A stretch of 64,000 nt of DNA from Sphingomonas folli (GCF_019429525.1 NZ_JAHXZL010000004.1:344309-408308); one strand, 5' to 3'. Positions 28,307 to 40,760 are shown, numbered from the stretch's first letter. Program-made: numbers and translations. Notes: generated by a model not told the origin, from the letters alone.

Positions 28307-28352
28307 TCTTAAGGCTCCCCTAAGCGCCCTGATCGCGCGCTATCGCTTGCCC

Positions 28353-31322
28353 TCAGATCCCGCCCTCTTCCAAACTCAGCAGCGTGGCGTTGCCGCCCGC
28401 GCTGGTCGTGTCCACCGACACCGCGCGCTCGGCGCAGAAGCGATAGAGGTACAGCGGGCCGCCCGCCTTGGGCCCCGTCCCCGACAGCCCCTCGCCGCCG
28501 AACGGCTGCGACCCCACCACCGCGCCGATCATCGAGCGGTTGATGTAGAGGTTGCCCACCGCCGCCGCGGCCTCGGTCACCTCGGCCGCGCGCGCGATGC
28601 GGCTGTGCAGCCCCATCGTCAGCCCGTAGCCCTTGGCGTTGACGCGCGCGATCGTCTCCTCCAGCGCGCCCGCCTTCCACGTCGCGACGTGGAGCAGCGG
28701 CCCGAACCACTCGCGGTCGAGCGACTCGACCGAGTCGAGCCGGATCAGCGTCGGCGGCACGAACAGCCCGTCCGCGGGCGCCCCCACCGTCTTCACCCAG
28801 CGCGCGCGCGCCTGCTCGCGATACGCCATCAGCCGATCGTAGGCGGCGCGGTCGATCACCGGGCCGACGTCGGTGCGCGGGTCGCCCGCGTCGCCGAGCG
28901 TCAGCAGGTCCATCGCGCCCGCGAGCATCTCGATCAGCCCCTCGGCGATATCCTCCTGCACCAGCAGCAGCCGCAGCGCCGAGCAGCGCTGCCCGGCCGA
29001 GCGGAACGCGCTGGTGACCACGTCGGCGACGACCTGCTCGGGCAGCGCGGTCGAGTCGACGATCATCGCGTTGATCCCGCCGGTCTCGGCGATCAGCGGC
29101 ACGATCGGGCGATCGTCGTCCGCGAGCAGCGCGCGCGCGATCGAGCGCGCGGTCGCGGTCGAGCCGGTGAAGGCGACGCCCTGCACGCGCGAGTCGCCCA
29201 CCAGCGCGGCGCCCACCTCGGGCCCACCCGGCACGAGCACGAGCGCGTCGCGCGGCACCCCCGCCTCATGCGCCAGCGCCACCGCCGCGGCGGCGATCCG
29301 CGGCGTCTGCGGCGCGGGCTTGGCGACCACGGTGTTGCCGGTCACCAGCGCGGCGACGGTCTGGCCGAGGAAGATCGCGAGCGGGAAGTTCCACGGCGCG
29401 ATCGTCGCCCAGACGCCGCGCCCCTCCAGATGGAGCGTGTTGCGCTCGCCGGTCGGCCCGGGCAGCTCGACCGAACCGAGCGTGGCGCGCGCCCGCGCCG
29501 CGTAATAGCGGCAGAAATCGGCGGCCTCGCGCACCTCGCCGATCGCGTCCGGGATGGTCTTGAACGCCTCCTGCACGCAGATCGCCATCAGCCGGTCGCG
29601 GTCGCGCTCCAGCAGATCGGCGAGCCGGTCGAGGCAGGCGGCGCGCGCCGCCACCGGCGTCGTCTGCCACGCCGGGAAGGCCGCGCGCGCGCGCGCCACC
29701 GCGGCGGCGACGTCCGCTGCCGGCGCAGGGACCGGCTCGGTCATCGGCCGGTTCACCGCGGCGCGCGTGTCCTCCAGCACGACGCGGTCGCCGAGATCGA
29801 GCCCGCGCGAGTTGCGCCGCTCGGCGCCGAACAGCTCGACTGGCAGCGGGATACTCGGGTGGCGCGAGCCACCGACCGCGGCGATCTTGGCGACCGGGTC
29901 GGCGAGGATGTCGGCCTCGCTCAGCCGAGCGTCGGCGAGCTGGTGGACGAAGCTGGAGTTGGCGCCGTTCTCGAGCAGCCGGCGGACCAGATAGGCGAGC
30001 AGGTCGCGGTGGCCGCCGACCGGCGCGTAGATGCGGCAGTGATAGCCCTGGTCGCGCACCAGCCGCTCGTACAGGCCGTCGCCCATGCCATGGAGCCGCT
30101 GGAACTCGAACTCGCGCCCGTTGCCCGCCCACTCGACGATCGTCGCCACCGTCAGCGCGTTGTGGCTGGCGAAGGCGGGGCGGATGTGGCGCGCGTCGAG
30201 CATGTCGCGCGCCACCGCCAGGTAGCTCACGTCGGTCGCGGCCTTGCGCGTGAACAGCGGGTAGTCGTCGAGCCCCTCGACCTGGGTGCGCTTGATCTCG
30301 CTGTCCCAATAGGCGCCCTTCACGAGCCGGACGTTCATCAGCCGCCCGAGCGAGCCGGCCCAGGCGACGACCGGGCGCGCGCGCTTGCCATAGGCCTGCA
30401 CCGCCATGCCGAACCCGTCCCAGTCGCGCAGGCGCGGCAGGGCAGCCACGGCGCCGATGATGTCGAGGCTCATCTCCAGCCGCTCGCTCTCCTCCGCGTC
30501 GACGGTGAGCGCGATGCCGCGCGCCGCCGCCTGGAGCGCGAGCGCCTCGAGCATCTCGGTCAGCGCGGGGACGCACTCGTCCCAGCGCGCCACCTCGTAG
30601 CGCGGGTGGAGCGCGGAGAGCTTGACCGAGACCGAGTGGCCCGCGCGCGGGTCGCTGCCGACCGCGTCGATCGCGTCGACATAGGCCTGGAAGTAGCGCT
30701 CGGCGTCGGCGCTGGTGCGCGCCGCCTCGCCGAGCATGTCGAAGCTGGCGGTGAAGCCGCGGTGATCGGGACGGCGCATCCGCTTCATCGCCTCGTCGAT
30801 GGTGCGGCCCATCACGAAGATCTCGCCCATCATCCGCATCGCCGCGCCCACCGCCTGGCGCACGAACGGCTCGCCGGCGCGGCTCAGCAGCCGCTTGAGC
30901 GGCCCGGTCTCGCCCTCGCCCACCAGCGCGCGGCCGACCACCAGACCCCAGGTGGCGGTGTTGACCAGCCGCGAGTTGGACTGGCCGGCATGCGCGCGCC
31001 AGTCGGCGTCGCCCAGCTTGTCGGCGATCAGCAGGTCGGCGGTCTCGGGATCGGGCACGCGCAGGAACGCCTCGGCCAGGCTGAGCAGTGCGACGCCCTC
31101 GGACGAGTTGAGGCGATATTCCTGGAGGAACTGGTTGACCCAGCCGCGCGCCTGCGCCGCGCGCAGGTCGGCGAGCAGCCCCGAGGCGGTGTCGACGATG
31201 CGAGCGCGCGAGTCGGCCCCCGCCGCGGCGCGCTCCAGCAGCGGCTTTAGAACATCGGGTTCGCTGGCGCGGTGGAGCGCGCGGAGCTGGGCGAGAGTGG
31301 ATGACGGTACGGCAGCGGCCAT
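28353..31322 (-). CDS. putA: Bifunctional proline dehydrogenase / glutamate-semialdehyde dehydrogenase PutA
   Basis: A 989-residue PutA that oxidises proline to glutamate. The FAD-dependent proline dehydrogenase barrel covers about 90-480 (MRLVKGAYWDSEIK-like VRLVKGAYWDSEI, and RIYAPVGGHRDLLAYLVRRLLENGA). The aldehyde dehydrogenase half covers about 510-970, with IAPWNFPLAIFLGQ, FTGSTATARSI, catalytic Glu in AETGGINAM and catalytic Cys in SAGQRCSALR. It starts without the ribbon-helix-helix DNA-binding domain, so it is the minimalist non-regulatory type. Divergent from the MaoC gene. Confidence 0.97.
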   Translation of the reverse strand: MAAAVPSSTLAQLRALHRASEPDVLKPLLERAAAGADSRARIVDTASGLLADLRAAQARGWVNQFLQEYRLNSSEGVALLSLAEAFLRVPDPETADLLIADKLGDADWRAHAGQSNSRLVNTATWGLVVGRALVGEGETGPLKRLLSRAGEPFVRQAVGAAMRMMGEIFVMGRTIDEAMKRMRRPDHRGFTASFDMLGEAARTSADAERYFQAYVDAIDAVGSDPRAGHSVSVKLSALHPRYEVARWDECVPALTEMLEALALQAAARGIALTVDAEESERLEMSLDIIGAVAALPRLRDWDGFGMAVQAYGKRARPVVAWAGSLGRLMNVRLVKGAYWDSEIKRTQVEGLDDYPLFTRKAATDVSYLAVARDMLDARHIRPAFASHNALTVATIVEWAGNGREFEFQRLHGMGDGLYERLVRDQGYHCRIYAPVGGHRDLLAYLVRRLLENGANSSFVHQLADARLSEADILADPVAKIAAVGGSRHPSIPLPVELFGAERRNSRGLDLGDRVVLEDTRAAVNRPMTEPVPAPAADVAAAVARARAAFPAWQTTPVAARAACLDRLADLLERDRDRLMAICVQEAFKTIPDAIGEVREAADFCRYYAARARATLGSVELPGPTGERNTLHLEGRGVWATIAPWNFPLAIFLGQTVAALVTGNTVVAKPAPQTPRIAAAAVALAHEAGVPRDALVLVPGGPEVGAALVGDSRVQGVAFTGSTATARSIARALLADDDRPIVPLIAETGGINAMIVDSTALPEQVVADVVTSAFRSAGQRCSALRLLLVQEDIAEGLIEMLAGAMDLLTLGDAGDPRTDVGPVIDRAAYDRLMAYREQARARWVKTVGAPADGLFVPPTLIRLDSVESLDREWFGPLLHVATWKAGALEETIARVNAKGYGLTMGLHSRIARAAEVTEAAAAVGNLYINRSMIGAVVGSQPFGGEGLSGTGPKAGGPLYLYRFCAERAVSVDTTSAGGNATLLSLEEGGI

Positions 31323-31383
31323 CTTCGTGCTTTCGGTTCGTTGTGTCTTGCGGGCACGGCGGCGCCGCGCCTAGACAGATGCG

Positions 31384-31397
31384 CGCGCTGTAGCGCG
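31384..31397. promoter_or_regulatory. Short palindrome between putA and the MaoC gene
   Basis: CGCGCT-GT-AGCGCG is a perfect 14-bp inverted repeat in the 98-bp divergent gap. It could be an operator for either gene, but in such GC-rich DNA a palindrome this short can be chance. Confidence 0.25.
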
Positions 31398-31420
31398 TCG
31401 CATGGCGGAGGGGAATCGCG

Positions 31421-31870
31421 GTGACGGCCGAGGAGATGAGCCAGGCGGTCGGGCGCGAGAGCGTCTCCGACTGGGTCGAGGTGACCCAGGCGATGATCGA
31501 CCGCTTCGCCGAGGCGACGGGCGACCACCAGTTCATCCACGTCGACCCCGAGCGCGCGGCGCGGACGCCCTTCGGCACGACGATCGCGCACGGTTTCCTC
31601 ACCCTGTCGCTGCTGCCGCTGCTGGCGGCGCGCACCCCCGACGCGCCGCGGCTCGACGGCGTCACGATGGGGGTGAATTACGGGGGCAACAAGGTGCGCT
31701 TCCTCGCGCCGGTGCCGTCAGGGTCGCGAGTACGCGCGCGCTCGGTGCTGGCCGATTTCGCCGAGAAGCGGCCGGGGGTCTATCAGTACACCACCGCCAC
31801 GACCGTGGAGATCGAGGGGCAGGACAAGCCCGCGATGGTCGCGGAGTGGATCACGCAGGTGTTCGTGTGA
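31421..31870 (+). CDS. MaoC family dehydratase (R-specific enoyl-CoA hydratase-like)
   Basis: A 149-residue hot-dog-fold protein. RFAEATGDHQFIHVDPERAARTPFG...IAHGFLTLSLLP carries the hydratase Asp/His catalytic motif. Such enzymes hydrate trans-2-enoyl-CoA. GTG at 31421 has GGAGGGG 8 nt upstream and is the best start; ATG at 31436 is an alternative. The thiolase gene follows in the same direction after 258 bp of repeat DNA, so the two may share fatty-acid metabolism without being one operon. Confidence 0.9.
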   Translation: MTAEEMSQAVGRESVSDWVEVTQAMIDRFAEATGDHQFIHVDPERAARTPFGTTIAHGFLTLSLLPLLAARTPDAPRLDGVTMGVNYGGNKVRFLAPVPSGSRVRARSVLADFAEKRPGVYQYTTATTVEIEGQDKPAMVAEWITQVFV

Positions 31871-31935
31871 GGGGTGAGCGGCGTGCCGGTCGTGTCGAGT
31901 CGGGCCGTTCGCGAGCAACGCCACCCTCTCCCCTT

Positions 31936-32031
31936 CGTCCTCCCGGACTTGGCCCGGGATCCACTGTGCCGCGCGCTCATCCGCCGCTTGGTTCGCGGAC
32001 GGGTGGATCCCGGATCAAGTCCGGGATGACG
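31936..32031. repeat. Inverted pair of CCGGGATCCAC-type repeats
   Basis: The left unit contains GGACTTGGCCCGGGATCCAC and the right unit GGTGGATCCCGGATCAAGTC then CGGGATGACGG. Close relative of 18595-18690. It lies between the MaoC and thiolase genes. Confidence 0.85.
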
Positions 32032-32128
32032 GCAGCTAGTGAAAGAGGCGTCCCGGACCGCGCGCTCGGGCCGACCCGATCCTCCGGCTCGCACCTCCTC
32101 CCCTGACCCTCACCGAAGGACTCCTCTT

Positions 32129-33307
32129 ATGCGCTCCGCCGTCATCGTCTCCACCGCGCGCACGCCGATCGGCCGCGCCTATCGCGGCGCGTTCAATGAC
32201 ACGCCCTCGCCGACGCTGGCCCACCACGCCATCGCCGCCGCCGTCGAGCGCGCCGGGGTCGACCGCGCCGAGATCGAGGACGTCGTCCTCGGCGCCGCGC
32301 TCCAGCAGGGACATCAGGCGAGCAATATCGCGCGCACCAGCCTGCTGCGCGCCGGCCTGCCGACCAGCGTGCCGGGCATGTCGGTCGACCGCCAGTGCGC
32401 CAGCGGGCTGATGGCGATCGCCATCGCGGCCAAGCAGATCGTCGTCGACGGGATGGACGTGACGATCGGCGGCGGGGTCGAGAGCATCAGCCTGGTTCAG
32501 ACCCCCGCGATGCGCGTCGCGCCCGACCCCGAGCTGCTGGCGATGCACCGCGACATCTACATGCCGATGCTCCAGACCGCCGAGATCGTCGCCGACCGCT
32601 ACGGCGTGGATCGCGAGGCGCAGGACCAGTACGCGCTCCAGTCGCAGCGGCGCACCGCGGCGGCGCAGGCGGCGGGCAAGTTCGACGACGAGATCGTCGC
32701 GGTCACCGCCACCAAGGCCCATGTCGACAAGGAGACCAAGGCGGTCAGCCACGAGGAGGTGACGCTGGCGCGCGACGAGGGCAATCGCGCCGACACCACG
32801 ATCGAGGGGCTGCGCGCGCTCAAGCCGGTGGTCGGCCCCGACCGCCACGTCACCGCGGGCAACGCCTCGCAGCTGTCGGACGGCGCCTCGGCCAGCGTGC
32901 TGATGGAGGAGCGGCTCGCCGAGCGGCGCGGGCTCACCCCGCTCGGCCGCTACGTCGGCATGGCGGTGCAGGGCACCGCGCCCGACGAGATGGGGATCGG
33001 CCCGGTCTATGCGGTTCCCAAGCTGCTCGAGAAGAACGGGCTGACGATGGACGACATCGGCCTGTGGGAGCTCAACGAGGCGTTCGCGGTGCAGGTGCTC
33101 TACTGCCGCGACACGCTCGGCATCCCCGACGAGCTGCTCAACGTGAACGGCGGCGCGATCTCGATCGGCCATCCCTATGGCATGTCGGGCGCGCGAATGA
33201 CCGGCCACGCGCTGATCGAGGGCAAGCGCCGCGGCGCGAGATATGTCGTCGTGACGATGTGCGTCGGCGGCGGCATGGGCGCGGCGGGGCTGTTCGAGGT
33301 GCTGTGA
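32129..33307 (+). CDS. Acetyl-CoA acyltransferase (thiolase)
   Basis: A 392-residue thiolase. Nucleophile Cys90 is in [17 protein letters not shown] the oxyanion loop, [17 protein letters not shown] the catalytic His, and [11 protein letters not shown] the second Cys. It cleaves 3-ketoacyl-CoA in beta-oxidation or condenses acetyl-CoA. The start is [17 protein letters not shown], typical of the family; the ribosome binding site is weak. No fadB-type partner is adjacent. Confidence 0.95.
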   Translation: MRSAVIVSTARTPIGRAYRGAFNDTPSPTLAHHAIAAAVERAGVDRAEIEDVVLGAALQQGHQASNIARTSLLRAGLPTSVPGMSVDRQCASGLMAIAIAAKQIVVDGMDVTIGGGVESISLVQTPAMRVAPDPELLAMHRDIYMPMLQTAEIVADRYGVDREAQDQYALQSQRRTAAAQAAGKFDDEIVAVTATKAHVDKETKAVSHEEVTLARDEGNRADTTIEGLRALKPVVGPDRHVTAGNASQLSDGASASVLMEERLAERRGLTPLGRYVGMAVQGTAPDEMGIGPVYAVPKLLEKNGLTMDDIGLWELNEAFAVQVLYCRDTLGIPDELLNVNGGAISIGHPYGMSGARMTGHALIEGKRRGARYVVVTMCVGGGMGAAGLFEVL

Positions 33308-33346
33308 GGGGGCCGCACGTTCCCGACCTCTGAGCGCTAGAATCTG

Positions 33347-33472
33347 CTCCACCTCCATCGATCCGTGCTCCGGCGAACGCCGAAGCACAGGGCCGCAGCG
33401 GTGACGCTCGTGGCTCTGGGCTCCTGCGTCCGCAGGAGCACCCAGTGGTTCACACCAGATGGATCAGACTCT
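33347..33472. repeat. Dispersed intergenic element, copy A
   Basis: Starts CACCTCCATCGATCCGTGC and contains the palindromes CTCCGGCGAACGCCGAAG and GCTCCTGCGTCCGCAGGAGC. The counterpart at 47721-47828 keeps the same order of blocks over about 110 bp. Related palindromes are at 18437-18460. Confidence 0.85.
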
Positions 33473-33544
33473 GACGCGGTGCGCACGTGAGGTCGGGAGC
33501 CGCGGAGCGACCTTCGCGGCACCGGGCCTCGGCGAAGAGGAGTG

Positions 33545-33640
33545 AACCACCCCGGCGCACGCCGGGGCCCAGGTGGGAGAGCGTTGTTTGTCATTCATCA
33601 CGCGTCGCCCAACCGGACCCCGGCGGGCGCCCGGGTGGTA
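33545..33640. repeat. Inverted pair of CACCCCGGCG-type palindromes
   Basis: CACCCCGGCGCACGCCGGGG at about 33547 is followed by a second, inverted CCCCGGCGGGCGCC-type unit near 33618. Same core as 95-116 and 57630-57726. Confidence 0.75.
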
Positions 33641-33703
33641 TCGCGATGGCGGAGGGTCAGCTGGACCGACCATCACAGGAGAATAAAAAGCCCCCGCCCT
33701 CCG

Positions 33704-35740
33704 TCACTTGCCCGCGAAGGCCGCGCGCAGGAAGGCGTCGCTCTGGCGCAGCATCTCGGCGCGCGCGCGCTCGTCGTCGAGCTGGTGATCGAGCCCCTCG
33801 AACACCACCAGCGTCGAGGCCTTGCCGGCGCCGCGCAGCCTCTTGTCCATCAGCCGCGACTGGCCGACCCCGACGTTGAGGTCGCGGTCGCCGTGGAACA
33901 GCAGCACGGGCGCCTTGAAGCGGTCGGCGTGGCGCGCGGGCGAGCCCTTGCCGATATTCTCGCCCGAGCCGATCTGACGCTCCACCATGGCGCGGTTGCT
34001 GAAGCCCTCGGCCTCCTGCTTGGTGCGGCCGAGGTCGGTCACCGGCGCGATCGCCACCACCGCCTTGAACAGGTCGGGGTCGACGACGTTGCTCTGCAAC
34101 GCGGCATAGCCGCCGTAGGACCAGCCGACGATGCCGAGCTTGGCCGGATCGGCGATCCCCTGCTTGACCAGCCAGCGGCCGGCGTCGCTGACGTCGCCGA
34201 TCGCCAGCTCCCACGAGCGGAAGCCGTTGTTGGCGAACCAGGCGTCGCCGTAGCCGGTCGAGCCGCGGAACTGCGGCTGCAGCACCGCATAGCCCGACGC
34301 GGCGAAGAACTGGACGAGCCAGTCGAAGCCCCATTCGTCGCGATAGGCCGGCCCGCCGTGCGGCATCACGATCGCGCGCAGCCCCTTGGTCGCGCCGCCG
34401 GGCGGCAGCGTGAGATAGCCGGGCACCATCGTGCCGTCCGCCGCGGGGAACTTGACCGACGTCATCTGCCCGAGCGGCACGCCCTCCAGCTCGGGCCGCG
34501 CCGCGATCAGCGGGTCGAGCGTGCGCCTGGCCTTGGTGTAGAGATAGTACATGCCGGGATCGACGTCGCTGCCGGCATAGACCAGCAGCCGGCTCTCGTC
34601 CGCGGTGGCACCGACCAGGCCGATCAGCGGCGCTTTCGGCAGCGCCTTCGCCAGCTTGGCCGCGAGCGTCTTGTATTCCGGGTCGAAATAATCGGTCTGG
34701 CGGCGATCGGTCACGTACGTGGCGCCGATGACGCGGCCGTGCCGGCCGATCCGCGCGATGCCGCCGACATCGACCTCGGGATTGCTCCACACCAGGCTGG
34801 CCTTCATCGATCCGTCGAGCGCGACGCTGTACAGCGCGAGCCGCCCGTCGAGCCGCTGGGTCGCGAAGGCCATGTCGCGCGTGCCGTCCACCGCGAGCGG
34901 CTCGAGCACGCTCGGCCCGTCCTGGCGGGCGGTGCTGAACGGCTTCCACGCGGTCTGGCCGGTCGGGCGATAGCTGTAGACCGTGTCGCCCTTGAGCTCG
35001 CCGTCCTCGCGCCGCGGCATCGTCTCGCGGACGCGGATATGACCCTGGCCGTCGGCGAGCCAATCCTCGGCGTCGGACACCGGCCGCTCGATCAGCTGCG
35101 CCTTGCCCGTGCTGCTGTCGACCAGCTCGACGCCGAGCCCGTCGCGCGACACCGAGCTGGCGTTGAAGCCCGAGTCACCCCGCTCCGGGATGAAGTCGCG
35201 CTGCATCAGCACCCAGCCGTCACCCCCGCGCCAGTCGATCACGTCGCCGTCGAACTGGTTGAGGCGGGTCGCGCCGATCCGGCTCTTGCGGCCGAGATAC
35301 AGCGGGTGGCCGCCGTCCGCGTCGAAGGCGAACAGCCGCGAGAAGCCCACCCGCTTGTCGAGATAGTCGGCGACGCCGTGGAACTTGCAGATCAACCGCG
35401 CGGAGGAGGCCCATCCACAGGACGAGGGCGTCAGCCGCTCGCCGTTGCCCAGGTCGACCATCTCCTCGCGCTGCTTGGCGACGTCGATCAGCCGCACCGC
35501 GCTGCCGCGCCCCAGCGTCGCGCTGATATAGGCGATATGCGCGCCATCCGGCGCCAGGCTGATCTGGCCGACATGCTCGCGCGCGCCGAAGCGGCTCGCC
35601 AGGTCGCTCGTCGCGGGTGTCGTTCCCGCGGGCGTCGTCGCCGCGGGCGCGCCGTCCGTCCCGAGCGGCGCCGCCATCGCGGCATGGCCCGCGAGCCCCG
35701 CGAGCAGCGCGCACAGCGCCGCCCCCGCCTTCCCCCTCAT
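33704..35740 (-). CDS. Secreted S9 family peptidase (prolyl oligopeptidase type)
   Basis: A 678-residue serine peptidase. A signal peptide (1-23, LCALLAGLAGHAAMA) is followed by an Ala/Thr-Pro linker, a beta-propeller-like region (about 50-420) and a C-terminal alpha/beta-hydrolase: catalytic Ser in GIVGWSYGGYAAL, Asp in FHGDRDLNVG, His in EGLDHQLDD. Family members release dipeptides or acyl-amino acids. Periplasmic location inferred. Divergent from the secreted M28 peptidase 120 bp away, suggesting a peptide-degradation pair. Confidence 0.93.
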   Translation of the reverse strand: MRGKAGAALCALLAGLAGHAAMAAPLGTDGAPAATTPAGTTPATSDLASRFGAREHVGQISLAPDGAHIAYISATLGRGSAVRLIDVAKQREEMVDLGNGERLTPSSCGWASSARLICKFHGVADYLDKRVGFSRLFAFDADGGHPLYLGRKSRIGATRLNQFDGDVIDWRGGDGWVLMQRDFIPERGDSGFNASSVSRDGLGVELVDSSTGKAQLIERPVSDAEDWLADGQGHIRVRETMPRREDGELKGDTVYSYRPTGQTAWKPFSTARQDGPSVLEPLAVDGTRDMAFATQRLDGRLALYSVALDGSMKASLVWSNPEVDVGGIARIGRHGRVIGATYVTDRRQTDYFDPEYKTLAAKLAKALPKAPLIGLVGATADESRLLVYAGSDVDPGMYYLYTKARRTLDPLIAARPELEGVPLGQMTSVKFPAADGTMVPGYLTLPPGGATKGLRAIVMPHGGPAYRDEWGFDWLVQFFAASGYAVLQPQFRGSTGYGDAWFANNGFRSWELAIGDVSDAGRWLVKQGIADPAKLGIVGWSYGGYAALQSNVVDPDLFKAVVAIAPVTDLGRTKQEAEGFSNRAMVERQIGSGENIGKGSPARHADRFKAPVLLFHGDRDLNVGVGQSRLMDKRLRGAGKASTLVVFEGLDHQLDDERARAEMLRQSDAFLRAAFAGK

Positions 35741-35860
35741 CCCGTCGTCCCCCTGTTTCCCCGTCTCAAATCTATCCGGCGCCGCGCGCGCCGCAAGGCC
35801 CGCGTGGACAGCGGTGACCCAGCTTGGCAGAAGGCGCCGGCATCCTCCCGGAGTCCGTCC

Positions 35861-37513
<1,653 letters not shown>

Positions 37514-37528
37514 ACAGGAGTGACGAAC

Positions 37529-38494
<966 letters not shown>

Positions 38495-39091
38495 AGGGGG
38501 ACCGGGGCGGCGCGCGGAAGGCGGCGGGAGCCGCGTCCCGCTGGCTACCAGGCGGCCCGCCCTGCCCGCCCCCTCCCGCTCGTCATCCCCGCCCGGTCGT
38601 CATCCCCGCCCGGTCGTCATCCCCGCTTTTCGCGCCATCCGCGCCTCCCTCCTCATCCCCGCCGCCCCTCATCCCGCCTCCCTTCATCCCGCCCCCCTCG
38701 TCCCTCATCCCGCCCCCCTTCATCCCGCCCCCCTCGCCCCTCATCCCGCCTCCCCCCTTCGTCATCCCCGCGGAGGCGGGGATCCATAGGCGCTGACGTT
38801 CCGGCTCGTGCCCGAGCGTCCGCGTGTCTGGATCCCCGCCTCCGCGGGGATGACGAAGGCAGGTGGCGATGACGATGTGAGGGCGGCGATGACGATGTGG
38901 AGGCGGGGCTGACGATGAGGCGGGGCTGACGATGTGGACCGCGGCCACGACGAGGTGAGGCGCGGCTGAGGAGGCACGGCGCGGATGACGAGGCAGGGCT
39001 CGGATCAGGCGTCGCGTCGCTCACCCACCATCACCCCCGTGACGAACGCCCCGCGCCAGCCTAGCCTCGCCCCACGATAACAGGGGGCCTT
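38495..39091. other. 597-bp non-coding region dominated by a decayed repeat array
   Basis: No credible gene. The first 80 bp have no feature I recognise; 38578-38965 is the repeat array; the last 90 bp lead to the amidohydrolase ribosome binding site CAGGGGG. Confidence 0.8.
38578..38965. repeat. Expanded CGTCATCCCCGC repeat array with inverted halves
   Basis: Left arm: CGTCATCCCCGCCCGGT is repeated exactly at 38581 and 38598 and partly at 38615. It then decays to seven or so TCATCCCGCC-type copies every 13-20 bp up to 38761. Core: a complete inverted pair, with CGTCATCCCCGCGGAGGCGG at 38760 and CGCCTCCGCGGGGATGACGA ending about 38855. Right arm: the same motif inverted, as repeated GATGACGATG and CTGACGATGAGG copies up to about 38935. 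Much larger than other repeats in the window. Confidence 0.88.
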
Positions 39092-40432
39092 ATGCTGAGA
39101 ACACTCGCCGTCACGCTCGCACTCGCGCTCGCCGCCGGCGCCGGCGCGCAACAGCCGGCTCCGGCCGCGACCCCGACCGCGTCCACCCCCGCGCCCGCGC
39201 CCGTGCTGATCTACGTCCACGCCGGCCAGCTGCTCGACCGGCCCGGTGAGCGCCCGCGCGGGCCGAGCACAGTGATCGTGCGCGACGGCGTGATCGCCGA
39301 GGTACGCGACGGGCTCGTCCCGCCGCCCGCCGGCGCGCGGCTGATCGACCTGTCGCGGCGCTTCGTCCTGCCCGGGCTGATCGACATGCACGTCCACCTC
39401 TGGGGCATCGGCGGCGACCCGCTGCGCGAGCGGCTCACCCGGCTCAACACCGACTCGGCCGACGACCTGATGACCGCGTTGGTCAACGCGCGCCGCACGC
39501 TGGAGGCGGGTTTCACCACGGTCCGCGACCTCGGCGGCGACCCGCGCGGCATCCGCGCGCTGCGCGACGCGGTCGAGCGCGGCGACGTGGCGGGGCCGAC
39601 GATCGTCAACGCCGGGTCGATGATCTCGGTCACCGGCGGCCACGGCGACGCGGGCAACGGGCTCGCCGAGGAATGGGCCGAGGCGGTCCACGCGCATCAG
39701 GTCAACGTGTGCGACGGGCCCGACGACTGCCGCCGCGCGGTCCGCGCGCAGGTCGGGCTGGGCGCGCAGGTGATCAAGTTCGCCGCGACCGGGGGCGTGC
39801 TGTCCAACGTCGCCGGCGGGCTCGGCCGCGCGATGACGCCCGAGGAGATGCGCGCCATCGTCGAGACCGCGCACGCGCTCGGACGCAAGGCGACCGCACA
39901 CAGCCACGCCGCCGAGGGGACCAAGGCGGCGCTGGAGGCGGGTGTCGACTCGGTCGAGCACGCCACCTATCTCGACGACGAGACGATCCGGCTGTTCAAG
40001 GCACATGACGCCTATCTGGTGCCGACCGAGATCGCCCCGCTCGCCGCGCTGGCGCAGGCGCGCGCGGGCGCGCTGCCCCCTGCCACCATCCCCAAGGCAG
40101 AGGCCGCGGCGGCGGCGCTCCATGCCAACCACAAGAAGGCCTGGGCGGCGGGGGTGAAGTTCGCGTTCGGCACCGACAGCGGCGTCTCGCGCCACGGCGA
40201 CAATGCCACCGAGTTCGCGCATCTGGTCGACCTCGGCATGACCCCGGCGCAGGCGATCCGCAGCGCTACGGTGGCGGCGGCGGACCTGCTCGGCCGCGAC
40301 GACCTGGGCGTGATCGCGCCGGGCAAGCGCGCCGACCTGATCGCGGTCACCGGCTCGCCGCTGGACGACGTGCGCCGGCTCGAGGCGGTCGCCTTCGTCA
40401 TGCACCGCGGCGTGGTGGCGAAGGGCGAATGA
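39092..40432 (+). CDS. Secreted metal-dependent amidohydrolase (imidazolonepropionase/prolidase-like)
   Basis: A 446-residue amidohydrolase. It has a signal peptide (1-19, LALALAAGAGA), a Pro/Ala linker and an N-terminal beta domain. Zinc motif HVH is in GLIDMHVHLWG, a carboxylated-Lys candidate in AQVIKFAATGG, then HSHAAEG, EHATYLDD and the catalytic Asp in FGTDSGV. Members of this branch cleave N-acyl or prolyl dipeptides. With the S9 and M28 peptidases and the deiminase nearby, a role in peptide use fits, though the substrate is inferred. Confidence 0.92.
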   Translation: MLRTLAVTLALALAAGAGAQQPAPAATPTASTPAPAPVLIYVHAGQLLDRPGERPRGPSTVIVRDGVIAEVRDGLVPPPAGARLIDLSRRFVLPGLIDMHVHLWGIGGDPLRERLTRLNTDSADDLMTALVNARRTLEAGFTTVRDLGGDPRGIRALRDAVERGDVAGPTIVNAGSMISVTGGHGDAGNGLAEEWAEAVHAHQVNVCDGPDDCRRAVRAQVGLGAQVIKFAATGGVLSNVAGGLGRAMTPEEMRAIVETAHALGRKATAHSHAAEGTKAALEAGVDSVEHATYLDDETIRLFKAHDAYLVPTEIAPLAALAQARAGALPPATIPKAEAAAAALHANHKKAWAAGVKFAFGTDSGVSRHGDNATEFAHLVDLGMTPAQAIRSATVAAADLLGRDDLGVIAPGKRADLIAVTGSPLDDVRRLEAVAFVMHRGVVAKGE

Positions 40433-40760
40433 GCGCAGCGGCCCGCTCTCCCCTGTCTATTCGAGTCGAGTAGCCGCCGAGCCTATCGAGATGGCGTGGC
40501 GGGAAGGTGCCGCCGACGGCGCGCTCCCGCCGCGCGTTCCCGACCGGCTCGATCGCTGCTAGAGCCGGACGGGAGGGGGAGAGCGAACCGCATGCGACGC
40601 GGGCGCCCTTACCGACTGCGTCCTCACCGCCACACTTGAGCCGGCGCGCGCGCGCGGATAGAGGCGCCCCCTCACCCGATCGGGGTCGAACCTCGCCGTC
40701 CGCCGCAGTGCGATTCGCCTGCGCCCGCGGGCGGCGTCATCTCTCAAGGAATACAGCGAC
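40433..40760. other. 328-bp gap upstream of gapR
   Basis: No gene or family repeat seen. A possible promoter for gapR is TTGAGC at 40636-40641 and ATAGAG at 40658-40663 (16-base spacing), in an alternating CG stretch. This would give a leader of about 90 nt. Nothing else stands out. Confidence 0.5.

Larger units (their letters stand above)
33308..33703. other. Repeat-filled gap between convergent thiolase and S9 peptidase genes
   Basis: 396 bp with no gene I can support. It contains the element at 33347-33472, shared with 47721-47828, and a palindrome pair at 33545-33640. A rightward frame crosses it and joins the M28 peptidase, but that is a chance opening. Confidence 0.75.

Noticed and set aside
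28347..31250. A 967-residue rightward frame opposite putA
   Set aside because: Shadow of putA; His/Arg-rich without motifs.
38578..38965. Possible CRISPR array
   Set aside because: Copies are 13-20 bp apart with degenerate, not unique, spacers, change orientation in the middle, and no cas gene is present.
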